Source: Pseudomonas sp. HOU2 (GTDB lineage: Bacteria; Pseudomonadota; Gammaproteobacteria; Pseudomonadales; Pseudomonadaceae). From it: a DNA stretch of 64,000 nt. Numbering within the stretch: position 1 is the first letter of the stretch; each line of letters begins with the position of its first letter. The stretch covers positions 2,480,001 to 2,544,000 of the forward strand of contig NZ_CP160398.1 of the NCBI RefSeq assembly GCF_040729435.1, given 5' to 3'. A model generated the notes under the pieces. The model did not search any database. It was given only the letters and a program-made list of their open reading frames with translations, and was not told the DNA's origin. Below are positions 56,821-64,000 of the stretch, piece by piece. Made by a program: the position numbers and the translations under genes.

Positions 56821-57531
56821 ATGACCCAAGCACTCATCGAACTGTCCGACCTGGGCTTCAACTGGCCCGGTCACCCGCCGCTGCTGGACATCCCGGCGTT
56901 TCGCCTGGAACCGGGCGAAACCCTGTTCCTCAAAGGTCCCAGCGGCAGTGGCAAAACCACCCTGCTCGGCCTGCTCGGTGGCGTGCAGAAACCCGGGCGC
57001 GGCAGCATTCGCCTGCTCGGCCAGGAACTGACCGAACTGGGCGCCGGCGCCCGCGACCGCTTTCGCGTCGATCACACCGGCTACATCTTCCAGCAATTCA
57101 ACCTGCTGCCGTTTCTCTCGGTGCGCGAGAACGTCGAGTTGCCATGCCACTTTTCGAAGCTGCGTGCAGAGCGGGCGAAACAGCGGCACGGCAGCGTCGA
57201 TCAAGCCGCCGCCACCCTGCTCGCCCACCTGGGCCTGAAGGACGAAAGCATCCTCGGTCGTCGTGCCGATTCGCTGTCGATCGGTCAGCAGCAACGGGTT
57301 GCCGCCGCCCGGGCCTTGATCGGCCAGCCGGAACTGGTGATCGCCGACGAACCGACCTCGGCGCTGGATTACGACGCCCGGGAAAATTTCATTCGCCTGT
57401 TGTTCGCCGAATGCCGCGAAGCCGGATCGAGCCTGTTGTTCGTCAGCCACGACCAGAGCCTCGCGCCGCTGTTCGACCGTCACCTGTCCCTGGCCGAGCT
57501 CAATCGCGCCGCCACGTCTGCCGAGGTCTGA
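56821..57531 (+). CDS. ABC transporter ATP-binding protein of the zrg operon
   Basis: A 236-residue ATPase of the LolD/MacB-like group. Walker A GPSGSGKT (39-46), Q-loop YIFQQFNLLPFLS, signature LSIGQQQR (a change from LSGGQ), Walker B LVIADEPTSALD and the His of FVSHDQS are all present. The ATG at 56821 is preferred over the in-frame stretch that reads through the repeat. Its partner permease follows one base later. Confidence 0.92.
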   Translation: MTQALIELSDLGFNWPGHPPLLDIPAFRLEPGETLFLKGPSGSGKTTLLGLLGGVQKPGRGSIRLLGQELTELGAGARDRFRVDHTGYIFQQFNLLPFLSVRENVELPCHFSKLRAERAKQRHGSVDQAAATLLAHLGLKDESILGRRADSLSIGQQQRVAAARALIGQPELVIADEPTSALDYDARENFIRLLFAECREAGSSLLFVSHDQSLAPLFDRHLSLAELNRAATSAEV

Positions 57532-57532
57532 G

Positions 57533-58798
57533 ATGTATCTGTTTCGTCTGGCCATGGCCAGCCTGGCCAACCGCCGCTTTACCGCCCTGCTCACCGCGTT
57601 CGCGATTGCCCTGTCGGTGTGCCTGTTGCTCGCCGTCGAGCGCGTGCGCACCGAGGCCAAGGCCAGTTTCGCCAGCACCATCAGCGGCACCGACCTGATC
57701 GTCGGCGCCCGCTCCGGTTCGGTGAACCTGCTGCTGTACTCGGTGTTCCGCATCGGCAACGCGACCAACAACATCCGTTGGGACAGCTTCGAACATTTCG
57801 CCAGCAACCCCAAAGTAAAATGGGCGATCCCGATGTCCCTCGGCGACTCCCATCGCGGCTACCGGGTGATGGGCACCACCGAAGCCTATTTCGAGCATTA
57901 CCAGTACGGCCGCCAACAGCATCTGGAACTGGCTGATGGCCGGGCATTTGCCACCGATCCGTTCGAAGTGGTGCTCGGCGCCGAAGTCGCCGAAGCGTTG
58001 CATTACAAGCTCGGCGACCAACTGGTGCTGGCCCACGGCGTGGCGGCGATCAGTCTGGTCAAGCACGACGACAAACCGTTCACCGTGGTCGGCATTCTCA
58101 AGCGCACCGGCACCCCGGTGGATCGCACGCTGCACATCAGCCTCGGCGGTATGGAGGCGATTCACATCGACTGGCACAACGGTGTGCCGGCGCGTGGCAA
58201 CGGGCGGATCACGGCGGATCAGGCACGCAACATGGACCTGACGCCGCAAGCGATCACCGCGTTCATGCTTGGCCTCAACAGCAAGATTTCCACCTTCGCC
58301 CTGCAGCGCGAAATCAACGAATTCCGTGGCGAGCCGATGCTGGCGATCCTGCCCGGCGTGGCGTTGCAGGAGTTGTGGAGCCTGATGAGTACCGCTGAAA
58401 AGGCGCTGTTCGTGGTCTCGCTGTTCGTGGTGCTGACCGGGTTGATCGGCATGCTCACGGCGATTCTCACCAGCCTCAACGAGCGTCGCCGCGAGATGGC
58501 GATTCTGCGTTCGGTCGGTGCGCGGCCGTGGCACATCGCAAGCCTGCTGGTGCTGGAAGCTTTCGCGCTGGCGCTGACCGGGGTGATCGCAGGATTGGCC
58601 TTGCTGTACATCGGCATCGCCGCCGCGCAGGGTTATGTGCAGGCCAATTACGGTTTGTATCTGCCGCTGGCGTGGCCGAGCGAGTATGAATGGACGCTGC
58701 TCGGTGGCATTCTGGCTGCCGCGCTGCTGATGGGCAGCGTGCCGGCCTGGCGCGCGTATCGCCAATCATTGGCCGATGGCCTGTCGATCCGTTTATGA
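57533..58798 (+). CDS. FtsX/MacB-type ABC permease of the zrg operon
   Basis: A 421-residue permease with one N-terminal and three C-terminal hydrophobic segments and a large periplasmic part, the MacB/FtsX plan (ISGTDLIVGARSGSVNLLLYS; later LTSLNERRREMAILRSVGARP, the conserved coupling region). Such permeases usually transmit force to the periplasm rather than carry ions, so its part in zinc supply may be mechanical. Confidence 0.92.
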   Translation: MYLFRLAMASLANRRFTALLTAFAIALSVCLLLAVERVRTEAKASFASTISGTDLIVGARSGSVNLLLYSVFRIGNATNNIRWDSFEHFASNPKVKWAIPMSLGDSHRGYRVMGTTEAYFEHYQYGRQQHLELADGRAFATDPFEVVLGAEVAEALHYKLGDQLVLAHGVAAISLVKHDDKPFTVVGILKRTGTPVDRTLHISLGGMEAIHIDWHNGVPARGNGRITADQARNMDLTPQAITAFMLGLNSKISTFALQREINEFRGEPMLAILPGVALQELWSLMSTAEKALFVVSLFVVLTGLIGMLTAILTSLNERRREMAILRSVGARPWHIASLLVLEAFALALTGVIAGLALLYIGIAAAQGYVQANYGLYLPLAWPSEYEWTLLGGILAAALLMGSVPAWRAYRQSLADGLSIRL

Positions 58799-58809
58799 GG
58801 ATGTTCACC

Positions 58810-59328
58810 ATGCCCCGCGCCGTACTCGCGCTGCTGTTGCTGGTTGCCCTGCCCGTGTGGGCAGCGGCGCCGAAAGACCTGACCTGGTCGGAGATGATCC
58901 CGCCGGACGCCGCGCCGGAAGTGCCGAACATGACGCCGTTGCACGACCTGTCGAAGATGGGCGATGCGCTGTCCGCCGAATCGGCGCCCGCCGCGAAACA
59001 GGACATGCCCAACGCACCGGTGGTGCAGAGCCTGGACGGTCAGAACATCCGCCTGCCGGGTTACATCGTGCCGCTGGAGGTCAACGAAGAAGGACGCACC
59101 ACCGACTTTCTGCTGGTGCCGTACTTCGGCGCCTGCATCCACGTGCCGCCACCGCCGTCGAACCAGATCGTGCATGTGAAAAGCGAGCTGGGCGTGAAGC
59201 TCGACGAACTGTATCAACCGTACTGGGTCGAGGGACCGTTGCAGGTCAAGGCGTCCACCAGCGAACTGGCGGATGCCGGGTATCAGATGGCGGCGGACAA
59301 GATTTATGTGTATGAGCTGCCGGAGTGA
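58810..59328 (+). CDS. DUF3299 exported protein of the zrg operon
   Basis: A 172-residue exported protein (signal peptide RAVLALLLLVALPVWA). The DUF3299 hallmark VPYFGACIHVPPPPSNQIVHV includes a conserved Cys and His, which could bind metal. TGAGGA eight bases before the ATG at 58810 supports this start; an ATG at 58795 overlapping the permease stop is the alternative. Probably an accessory factor for the zinc system. Confidence 0.88.
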   Translation: MPRAVLALLLLVALPVWAAAPKDLTWSEMIPPDAAPEVPNMTPLHDLSKMGDALSAESAPAAKQDMPNAPVVQSLDGQNIRLPGYIVPLEVNEEGRTTDFLLVPYFGACIHVPPPPSNQIVHVKSELGVKLDELYQPYWVEGPLQVKASTSELADAGYQMAADKIYVYELPE

Positions 59329-59356
59329 ATTCCGGCGGCTCTGTGTTGTTTTCAAT

Positions 59357-59458
59357 GGCCCCATCGCTGGCAAGCCAGCTCCCACAGTGATCGAGTCGTT
59401 CACCCATTTTGTGATCACCAACGAAACCTGTGGGAGCTGGCTTGCCAGCGATGGGGCC
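59357..59458. repeat. REP-type inverted pair, family C
   Basis: The arms run from GGCCCCATCGCTGGCAAGCC to its exact complement, 31 bases each, the longest perfect pair of this family here. Confidence 0.9.
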
Positions 59459-59497
59459 GGCCAAGGTTCCACAAAAAACCATCCCTTCACTGTTTCA

Positions 59498-59511
59498 TTG
59501 AGCTGAGTCAA
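59498..59511. promoter_or_regulatory. candidate ANR (FNR-type) box of oprG
   Basis: TTGAGCTGAGTCAA has the TTGA-N6-TCAA core of the TTGAT-N4-ATCAA consensus. It lies 67 bases before the oprG ATG. OprG is known to be induced at low oxygen in P. aeruginosa. Confidence 0.5.
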
Positions 59512-59577
59512 AAGACCGTATCAGTTGGCTTCATACCATAGGACATCAGAAGCTTTTAACGTCCTTTTGGAGCCCCC

Positions 59578-60276
59578 ATGAACAAGTCCTTGCTCAGCGC
59601 CTCGCTGTTTGCCCTCGCGCTCGCAGCCCCGCTCGCCCACGCCCACGAAGCCGGCGACATCATCGTTCGCGCCGGTGCGATCACCGTCAACCCGAAGGCC
59701 GACAGCTCCAGCGTCAAGGTCGATCAGGGTCCGTTGAGCGGCACCAACCTGGGCGGCAAGGCGACCATGAGCAGCGACACCCAGCTGGGTCTGAACTTCG
59801 CTTACATGCTGACCAACAACATCGGTATCGAGTTACTGGCCGCGTCGCCGTTCGAGCATGACGTGAAAATCAAAGGCACCGCGCTGCCAGCCGCCAACGG
59901 CAAACTCGGCACCCTGAAACACCTGCCGCCAACCCTCAGCGTCGTGTACTACCCGCTGGACGCGAAGTCGCCATTCCAGCCGTACATCGGCGGCGGCATC
60001 AACTACACCTGGATCTACGACGAGCACGTCGGCAGCGAAGCGCAGTCCAACGGCTTCGGCAACTTCAAGGCGAAAAACTCCTGGGGCCTGGCCTGGCAGG
60101 TCGGCGCCGACTACATGCTGACCGACAACATCATGCTCAACGCCCAGGTGCGCTACATCGACATCGACACCCGCGCCACCGTCGAGAACAACGCCGTGGC
60201 GCCGGGTACTCGTGCCAAGGTGAATGTTGATGTCGATCCGTTTGTGTACATGGTGGGTCTGGGCTACAAGTTCTAG
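59578..60276 (+). CDS. oprG: OmpW/OprG-family outer membrane protein
   Basis: A 232-residue eight-stranded beta-barrel with signal peptide (LLSASLFALALAAPLAHA), the N-terminal HEAGDIIVRAGAITVNP, the central PPTLSVVYYPLDAKSPFQPYIGGGINYTW and a C-terminal aromatic residue (GLGYKF) as required for barrel insertion. OmpW proteins pass small hydrophobic molecules. Synteny (zrg operon before, epimerase pair after) matches oprG (PA4067). Confidence 0.93.
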   Translation: MNKSLLSASLFALALAAPLAHAHEAGDIIVRAGAITVNPKADSSSVKVDQGPLSGTNLGGKATMSSDTQLGLNFAYMLTNNIGIELLAASPFEHDVKIKGTALPAANGKLGTLKHLPPTLSVVYYPLDAKSPFQPYIGGGINYTWIYDEHVGSEAQSNGFGNFKAKNSWGLAWQVGADYMLTDNIMLNAQVRYIDIDTRATVENNAVAPGTRAKVNVDVDPFVYMVGLGYKF

Positions 60277-60316
60277 GCAACATTCGAACATTCGCGTGGT
60301 GGTGAATGCGGGCTAA

Positions 60317-60449
60317 TGTGGCGAGGGAGCTTGCTCCCGCTGGGCTGCGAAGCAGCCCAGAACAAGGCAAAAGCGGTGCTTCAGAAAAACCGCGTTGACT
60401 GAATTTGCGACTGCTGCGCATTCGAGCGGGAGCAAGCTCCCTCGCCACA
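60317..60449. repeat. REP-type inverted pair, family B
   Basis: TGTGGCGAGGGAGCTTGCTC and complement, just after oprG. Confidence 0.9.
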
Positions 60450-60486
60450 GGGATTGCACCGAGCGTCAAAGCGATACCCCGCCCAC

Positions 60487-60516
60487 AAAAAAGGCGCCTG
60501 CAAAGGCGCCTTTTTT
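60487..60516. terminator. two-way intrinsic terminator
   Basis: Stem AAAAAAGGCGCC / GGCGCCTTTTTT with a 6-base loop between converging oprG and the epimerase gene. T runs on both strands fit use in both directions. Confidence 0.9.
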
Positions 60517-60527
60517 GTTTTTTCGAT

Positions 60528-61457
60528 TTAGCGTCCCAGCAACCGCGCCAGTCCCACGCGCATCGGCGTCGGCTCCGGCAGCTTGAAGCGTTGCAGCAAA
60601 CGCGCGTTGTTCGCCCGCGAATGACGGATGTCACCGGAGCGTGCCGGGCCGTAGCTGATCGGAGGCAGCTCGCCGACCACGTCTTGCAGCGCTTGCAGCA
60701 TCTGCTTGAGATTCATCGCCTGATTCCAGCCGACGTTCATCGCGCCCACTTCCACTTCAGGCTTGTCGATCGCCTGCACCAGCACATCGACCAGATCCTC
60801 GACATAGAGGAAATCGCGGGTCTGCTCGCCATCGCCGAACACGGTGATCGGCAGGCCTTTCTGTGCGCGTTCGCTGAAGATGCTGATGACCCCGGAGTAC
60901 GGCGAGGACGGATCCTGGCGTGGGCCGAAGATGTTGAAGAAGCGGAAGATCACCGGTTCCAGACCGTGCTGGCGACGGTAGAAATCAAAGTAGTGTTCGC
61001 CGGCCAGTTTGTCCGAGGCATACGGGGTCAGCGGGGCTTTTGGCGTGTCCTCGTCGATGGACTCGCCTTCGCCGTTGTTGCCGTACACCGCCGCGCTCGA
61101 TGCGTAGAGCACGCGCTTGACCCCGGCCTGGCGCATGGCTTCGCAGACATTCAGGGTGCCGATGAAATTGCTCTGGTGCGTCTTCACCGGATCGTCCACC
61201 GACGCCTGCACCGAGGCCACCGCCGCCAGATGCGCGACAGCGCTGCAGCCCTGCATCGCCTGCGCAACCAGCGCGGCATCGGCGACGTCACCGACGATCA
61301 GTTCGACCTGCGGGTTATCCAGTGGCAGGTTGGCGCGTTTGCCGGTCGAGAGATCATCGAGAATCCGCACCGAATGGCCGGTCGCAAGCAACGCATCCGT
61401 CAGGTGCGAGCCGATGAAACCGGCACCGCCGGTGATTAAAACAGGGCCTTCAGCCAT
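60528..61457 (-). CDS. NAD-dependent epimerase/dehydratase (extended SDR)
   Basis: A 309-residue nucleotide-sugar-type SDR. LITGGAGFIGSHL binds NAD, SSAAVYG and the catalytic YASDK lie in mid-protein, and FNIFGPRQDPSSPYSGVISIF is typical of UDP-sugar 4-epimerases of the WbpP/GalE group. The substrate is unknown. The ATG at 61457 is preferred; the longer frame runs into the neighbouring gene. It overlaps the upstream gene by eight bases. Confidence 0.9.
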   Translation of the reverse strand: MAEGPVLITGGAGFIGSHLTDALLATGHSVRILDDLSTGKRANLPLDNPQVELIVGDVADAALVAQAMQGCSAVAHLAAVASVQASVDDPVKTHQSNFIGTLNVCEAMRQAGVKRVLYASSAAVYGNNGEGESIDEDTPKAPLTPYASDKLAGEHYFDFYRRQHGLEPVIFRFFNIFGPRQDPSSPYSGVISIFSERAQKGLPITVFGDGEQTRDFLYVEDLVDVLVQAIDKPEVEVGAMNVGWNQAMNLKQMLQALQDVVGELPPISYGPARSGDIRHSRANNARLLQRFKLPEPTPMRVGLARLLGR

Positions 61458-62334
61458 GACGATAAAACCTATCCAGTAAAGCCGGGAGCGCGGCGCGCCA
61501 GGCGCGGGGCTTGATCCCGAAAGTGTGCAGAATTTTCTTGCAGGCGAGTACCGCGTGTTGCGGTTCTTCGGCGGCGTCCGGCCGCGCGGCATGGGCCTGA
61601 GCGGTCGGCGCTTCGATCGCCAGCGGATGCAGGCTGCGCGCCTCGGTCAGAATCGCCTGACCGAGCGCCAGCGGCGTGGTCGCTTCGTGGCCGGCGTAAT
61701 GGTAAGTGCCCCACAGCGGCGCCGCGCAATCGAGTTGCTTGAGCACCGAAATGATCACCCGTGCCGCGTCATCCACCGGGGTCGGATTGCCCCGGCGGTC
61801 ATCGGCCATGAGCAATTCGTCCGGTTGTTCGGCGCGGGCAAGGAAGCGCCCGAGGGTGCCTTCAGGGCTGTCATCGAGCAGCCAGCCGAAGCGCAGCAGC
61901 ACGTGTTGCGGGCAAGTGGCGCGAACGCTTTGCTCGATGCGCCACAGCGCCTGACCGCGCAGGCCCAGCGGCACCGGCTCGTCTTTTTCGCTGTAGGCGG
62001 TCGCCCGCGAACCGTCGAACACCCGATAGCTGGAAGGCTGCACGAGGATGATGTTGTGGTGCTGGCACAGCTCGGCCAGCCGCTCGATGGCGCGTTCTTG
62101 CCCCGCCAGACGGATTTCGCTGACAGTCTCGGCCTGGAACCAGTCGAAATAGTAGGCGAGGTTGATCAACGCATCCGGACGGGTATCGTCGAGCAGTTGC
62201 GTCAGGCTCGCGGCATCCCAGCCGTCTTCTGGCGGGCGGGGGGCGAGGAAACCGATGTCTTCCTCTGCACCGAGGCGAATCAGCGCCTGCCCAAGGGCAT
62301 TTCCGCCGCCCAGTAACATAAGGCGCATTCGCAT
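61450..62334 (-). CDS. RmlD-like NAD(P)-binding sugar reductase homologue
   Basis: A 294-residue protein like dTDP-4-dehydrorhamnose reductase. It has a Rossmann start (MRLMLLGGGNALGQALI), DALINLAYYFDWFQAE, the RmlD-like VQPSSYRVFDGSRATAYSEKDEPVPLGLRGQALWRIE and a C-terminal lid. The usual catalytic Y-x-x-x-K is not obvious (a Gly-Gln-Ala stretch stands where Y-G-x-x-K is common), so activity is uncertain. It forms a two-gene operon with the epimerase. Confidence 0.82.
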   Translation of the reverse strand: MRMRLMLLGGGNALGQALIRLGAEEDIGFLAPRPPEDGWDAASLTQLLDDTRPDALINLAYYFDWFQAETVSEIRLAGQERAIERLAELCQHHNIILVQPSSYRVFDGSRATAYSEKDEPVPLGLRGQALWRIEQSVRATCPQHVLLRFGWLLDDSPEGTLGRFLARAEQPDELLMADDRRGNPTPVDDAARVIISVLKQLDCAAPLWGTYHYAGHEATTPLALGQAILTEARSLHPLAIEAPTAQAHAARPDAAEEPQHAVLACKKILHTFGIKPRAWRAALPALLDRFYRHG

Positions 62335-62658
62335 AGAGTCAGCAGGCCCAGTCTGATTGGAACGATGGCTTTAGCGACGGTGCTTGTGACACCCGTCGTC
62401 GATAATTGCCGGAATCGTTGCATTTTGCGGGTTTAGTGCGCAACCGTCACCCGTAAAGTGCAGATCGCCGGGAATTGTGCCGAATCAACTGGCCCCATCG
62501 CTGGCAAGCCAGCTCCCACAGTGTTTTTTGTTGTTCACAAGTTTGGCAATCAACACTGAAACCTGTGGGAGCTGGCTTGCCAGCGATGAGGCCCTGATGA
62601 ACAGCGCAGATCCCGAGCGGTACTTGCATCTTGTCGCCCTCACCCGCATAACTTGAGC
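62335..62658. other. divergent intergenic region
   Basis: A 324-base gap before lhr. Apart from the family C repeat I see no clear promoter or gene in it. Confidence 0.5.
62491..62593. repeat. REP-type inverted pair, family C
   Basis: GGCCCCATCGCTGGCAAGCC and a near-complement, about 65 bases upstream of lhr. Confidence 0.9.
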
Positions 62659-64000
62659 ATGAATCTGCCCATTCCCAAGGACGCCGCCCTGGCAGGCTTT
62701 CACCCCGCCGTCAGCGCCTGGTTCAGCAACACCTTCCCGACGGTGACCGCCGCCCAGGCCCGCGCATGGCCGTTGATCCGCCAGCGCCGCTCGACACTGA
62801 TCGCCGCGCCCACCGGCTCCGGTAAAACCCTCACCGCGTTTCTCGCGGTGCTCGACGACCTCGTCCACCGTGGCCTGGAAAATCCTGACGGCCTGCCGCA
62901 CGAAACCCTGGTGGTCTACGTTTCGCCGCTCAAGGCGCTGTCCAACGACATCCGCATCAACCTGCAGAACCCGCTGGCGGGAATCACCGAGCAGTTGCGC
63001 CAGATGGGCCTGCCCGAACTGCAGATCACCACGGCGGTGCGCACCGGCGACACTCCACAGAAAGACCGCGTCGCCATGCGCAAAAGTGCGCCGCACATTC
63101 TGGTGACCACTCCGGAATCGCTGTACGTGCTGCTTGGCTCCGAGTCCGGACGCAAAATGCTCGGCAGTACACGCACGGTGATCATCGACGAGATTCACGC
63201 CATCGCTGCCGGCAAACGCGGCAGTCATCTGGCGCTGAGCCTCGAACGCCTGCAGGCGCTGTGTGCCGAACCCTTGACCCGCATCGGCTTGTCCGCCACG
63301 CAAAAGCCGATCGATGCCGTGGCACGGTTTCTGGTCGGCACTGATCGCCCCTGCGAAATCATCGATATCGGCCACGCCCGGCCACGGGATCTGGGCATCG
63401 AAGTGCCGCCGGTGCCGTTGTCGGCGGTGATGTCCAACGATGTCTGGGAACTGGTTTATGACCGGCTCGCCGAACTGGCCCGCGAACACCGCACCACGCT
63501 GATTTTCGTCAACACCCGGCGCCTGGCCGAACGCCTTAGCCGACACCTCAGCGAACGTCTGGGCAAACACGCGGTGGCCGCGCATCACGGCAGCCTGGCC
63601 AAAGAATTCCGCCTCGACGCCGAACAACGGCTCAAGCGTGGCGAACTGCAAGTGCTGATCGCCACCGCCTCACTGGAATTAGGCATCGATATCGGCGAAG
63701 TCGATCTGGTCTGCCAAATATCCTCGCCGCGCTCGATTGCCGGGTTTCTGCAAAGGGTCGGGCGCTCCGGGCACCAGGTCGGCGGCACGCCCAAGGGCCG
63801 CTTGTTCGCCACCACCCGCGACGACCTGATCGAATGCGCCGCCCTGCTCGACTGCGTGCGCCGTGGCGAACTCGACACCCTGCACATCCCCGAGGCGCCG
63901 CTGGATGTACTGGCGCAGCAGATCATTGCCGAGGTCAGTTGCCGGGAATGGGCGGAAGACGCGCTGCTGGCGCTGTTCCGCCAAGCCTCGCCGTATCGCG
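62659..64000 (+). CDS. lhr: Lhr-type ATP-dependent helicase, N-terminal part
   Basis: The first 447 codons of a large superfamily 2 helicase, cut by the window end. Seen: Walker A APTGSGKT (50-57), [25 protein letters not shown], the DEIH box (177-180), GLSATQKP, and in the second RecA domain [15 protein letters not shown] and [12 protein letters not shown]. This is the Lhr core, in many bacteria a DNA-repair-linked 3'-5' helicase of about 1400 residues or more. The ATG at 62659 has only a weak ribosome site. Confidence 0.93.
   Translation, partial: MNLPIPKDAALAGFHPAVSAWFSNTFPTVTAAQARAWPLIRQRRSTLIAAPTGSGKTLTAFLAVLDDLVHRGLENPDGLPHETLVVYVSPLKALSNDIRINLQNPLAGITEQLRQMGLPELQITTAVRTGDTPQKDRVAMRKSAPHILVTTPESLYVLLGSESGRKMLGSTRTVIIDEIHAIAAGKRGSHLALSLERLQALCAEPLTRIGLSATQKPIDAVARFLVGTDRPCEIIDIGHARPRDLGIEVPPVPLSAVMSNDVWELVYDRLAELAREHRTTLIFVNTRRLAERLSRHLSERLGKHAVAAHHGSLAKEFRLDAEQRLKRGELQVLIATASLELGIDIGEVDLVCQISSPRSIAGFLQRVGRSGHQVGGTPKGRLFATTRDDLIECAALLDCVRRGELDTLHIPEAPLDVLAQQIIAEVSCREWAEDALLALFRQASPYR

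Overview
The window is chromosomal DNA of a fluorescent Pseudomonas (P. fluorescens group). It is GC-rich and densely coded. The gene order nadD-proA ... ubiX-mpl ... ethanolamine cluster ... ppa ... xseB-ispA-dxs ... ribA ... pgpA-thiL-nusB-rib genes-nrdR ... oprG follows the P. aeruginosa backbone as I remember it. Intergenic gaps are filled with short paired inverted repeats of three families (REP/REPIN type) at about 20 places. I saw no rRNA, tRNA, IS element or CRISPR array.

Layout. 1-5.5 kb: nadD (start only), proA, the DNA glycosylase mpg, a DedA-PAP2 fusion membrane phosphatase, a Lon N-terminal-domain protein and an LrgA/LrgB pair. 5.6-9 kb: a MaoC hydratase, a lipoprotein combining MORN repeats with a C13 peptidase domain, a Rossmann oxidoreductase and a YceK-like lipoprotein. 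9-11 kb: ubiX and mpl. 11.2-19.1 kb: the ethanolamine module (sigma-54 activator EatR, acetaldehyde dehydrogenase, permease, EutB, EutC), with good sigma-54 promoter matches before the dehydrogenase and the permease. 19.2-22.2 kb: GNAT, DedA, MtfA-like peptidase and ppa.

22.4-28.2 kb is the accessory region. It holds a LexA/PrtR-like self-cleaving repressor, a gene-poor gap, a Mrr-type restriction enzyme, then a translationally coupled trio of a divergent DarT-family protein, a canonical DarT and DarG, and finally two small exported proteins of unknown function. The tandem of two apparently active DarT-family ADP-ribosyltransferases with one DarG antitoxin is the strongest candidate for a poorly described system here.

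28.2-38.4 kb: a tightly packed reverse-strand yfa-type operon. It encodes an alpha-2-macroglobulin without the thioester, an NlpC/P60-like protein, a DUF2300 protein with three enzyme-like signatures, DUF2138, and two DUF2135 proteins at the two ends. 38.6 kb carries an unusual three-arm alternating inverted repeat.

38.9-44 kb: isoprenoid precursor genes (xseB, ispA, dxs), then btuB facing btuF. 45-53 kb: the riboflavin, thiamine and phosphatidylglycerol genes (ribA, pgpA, thiL, nusB, ribH, ribBA, ribC, ribD, nrdR). The GTP cyclohydrolase half of RibBA has lost its zinc cysteines, so the separate RibA must supply that step. 53.3-62.3 kb: YbaY-like lipoprotein, METTL20-like methyltransferase, thioredoxin-TPR protein, a probable Zur-controlled zinc operon (zrgA, ABC ATPase, permease, DUF3299), oprG with an ANR-like box, and two nucleotide-sugar-type SDR proteins. 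The window ends inside lhr.
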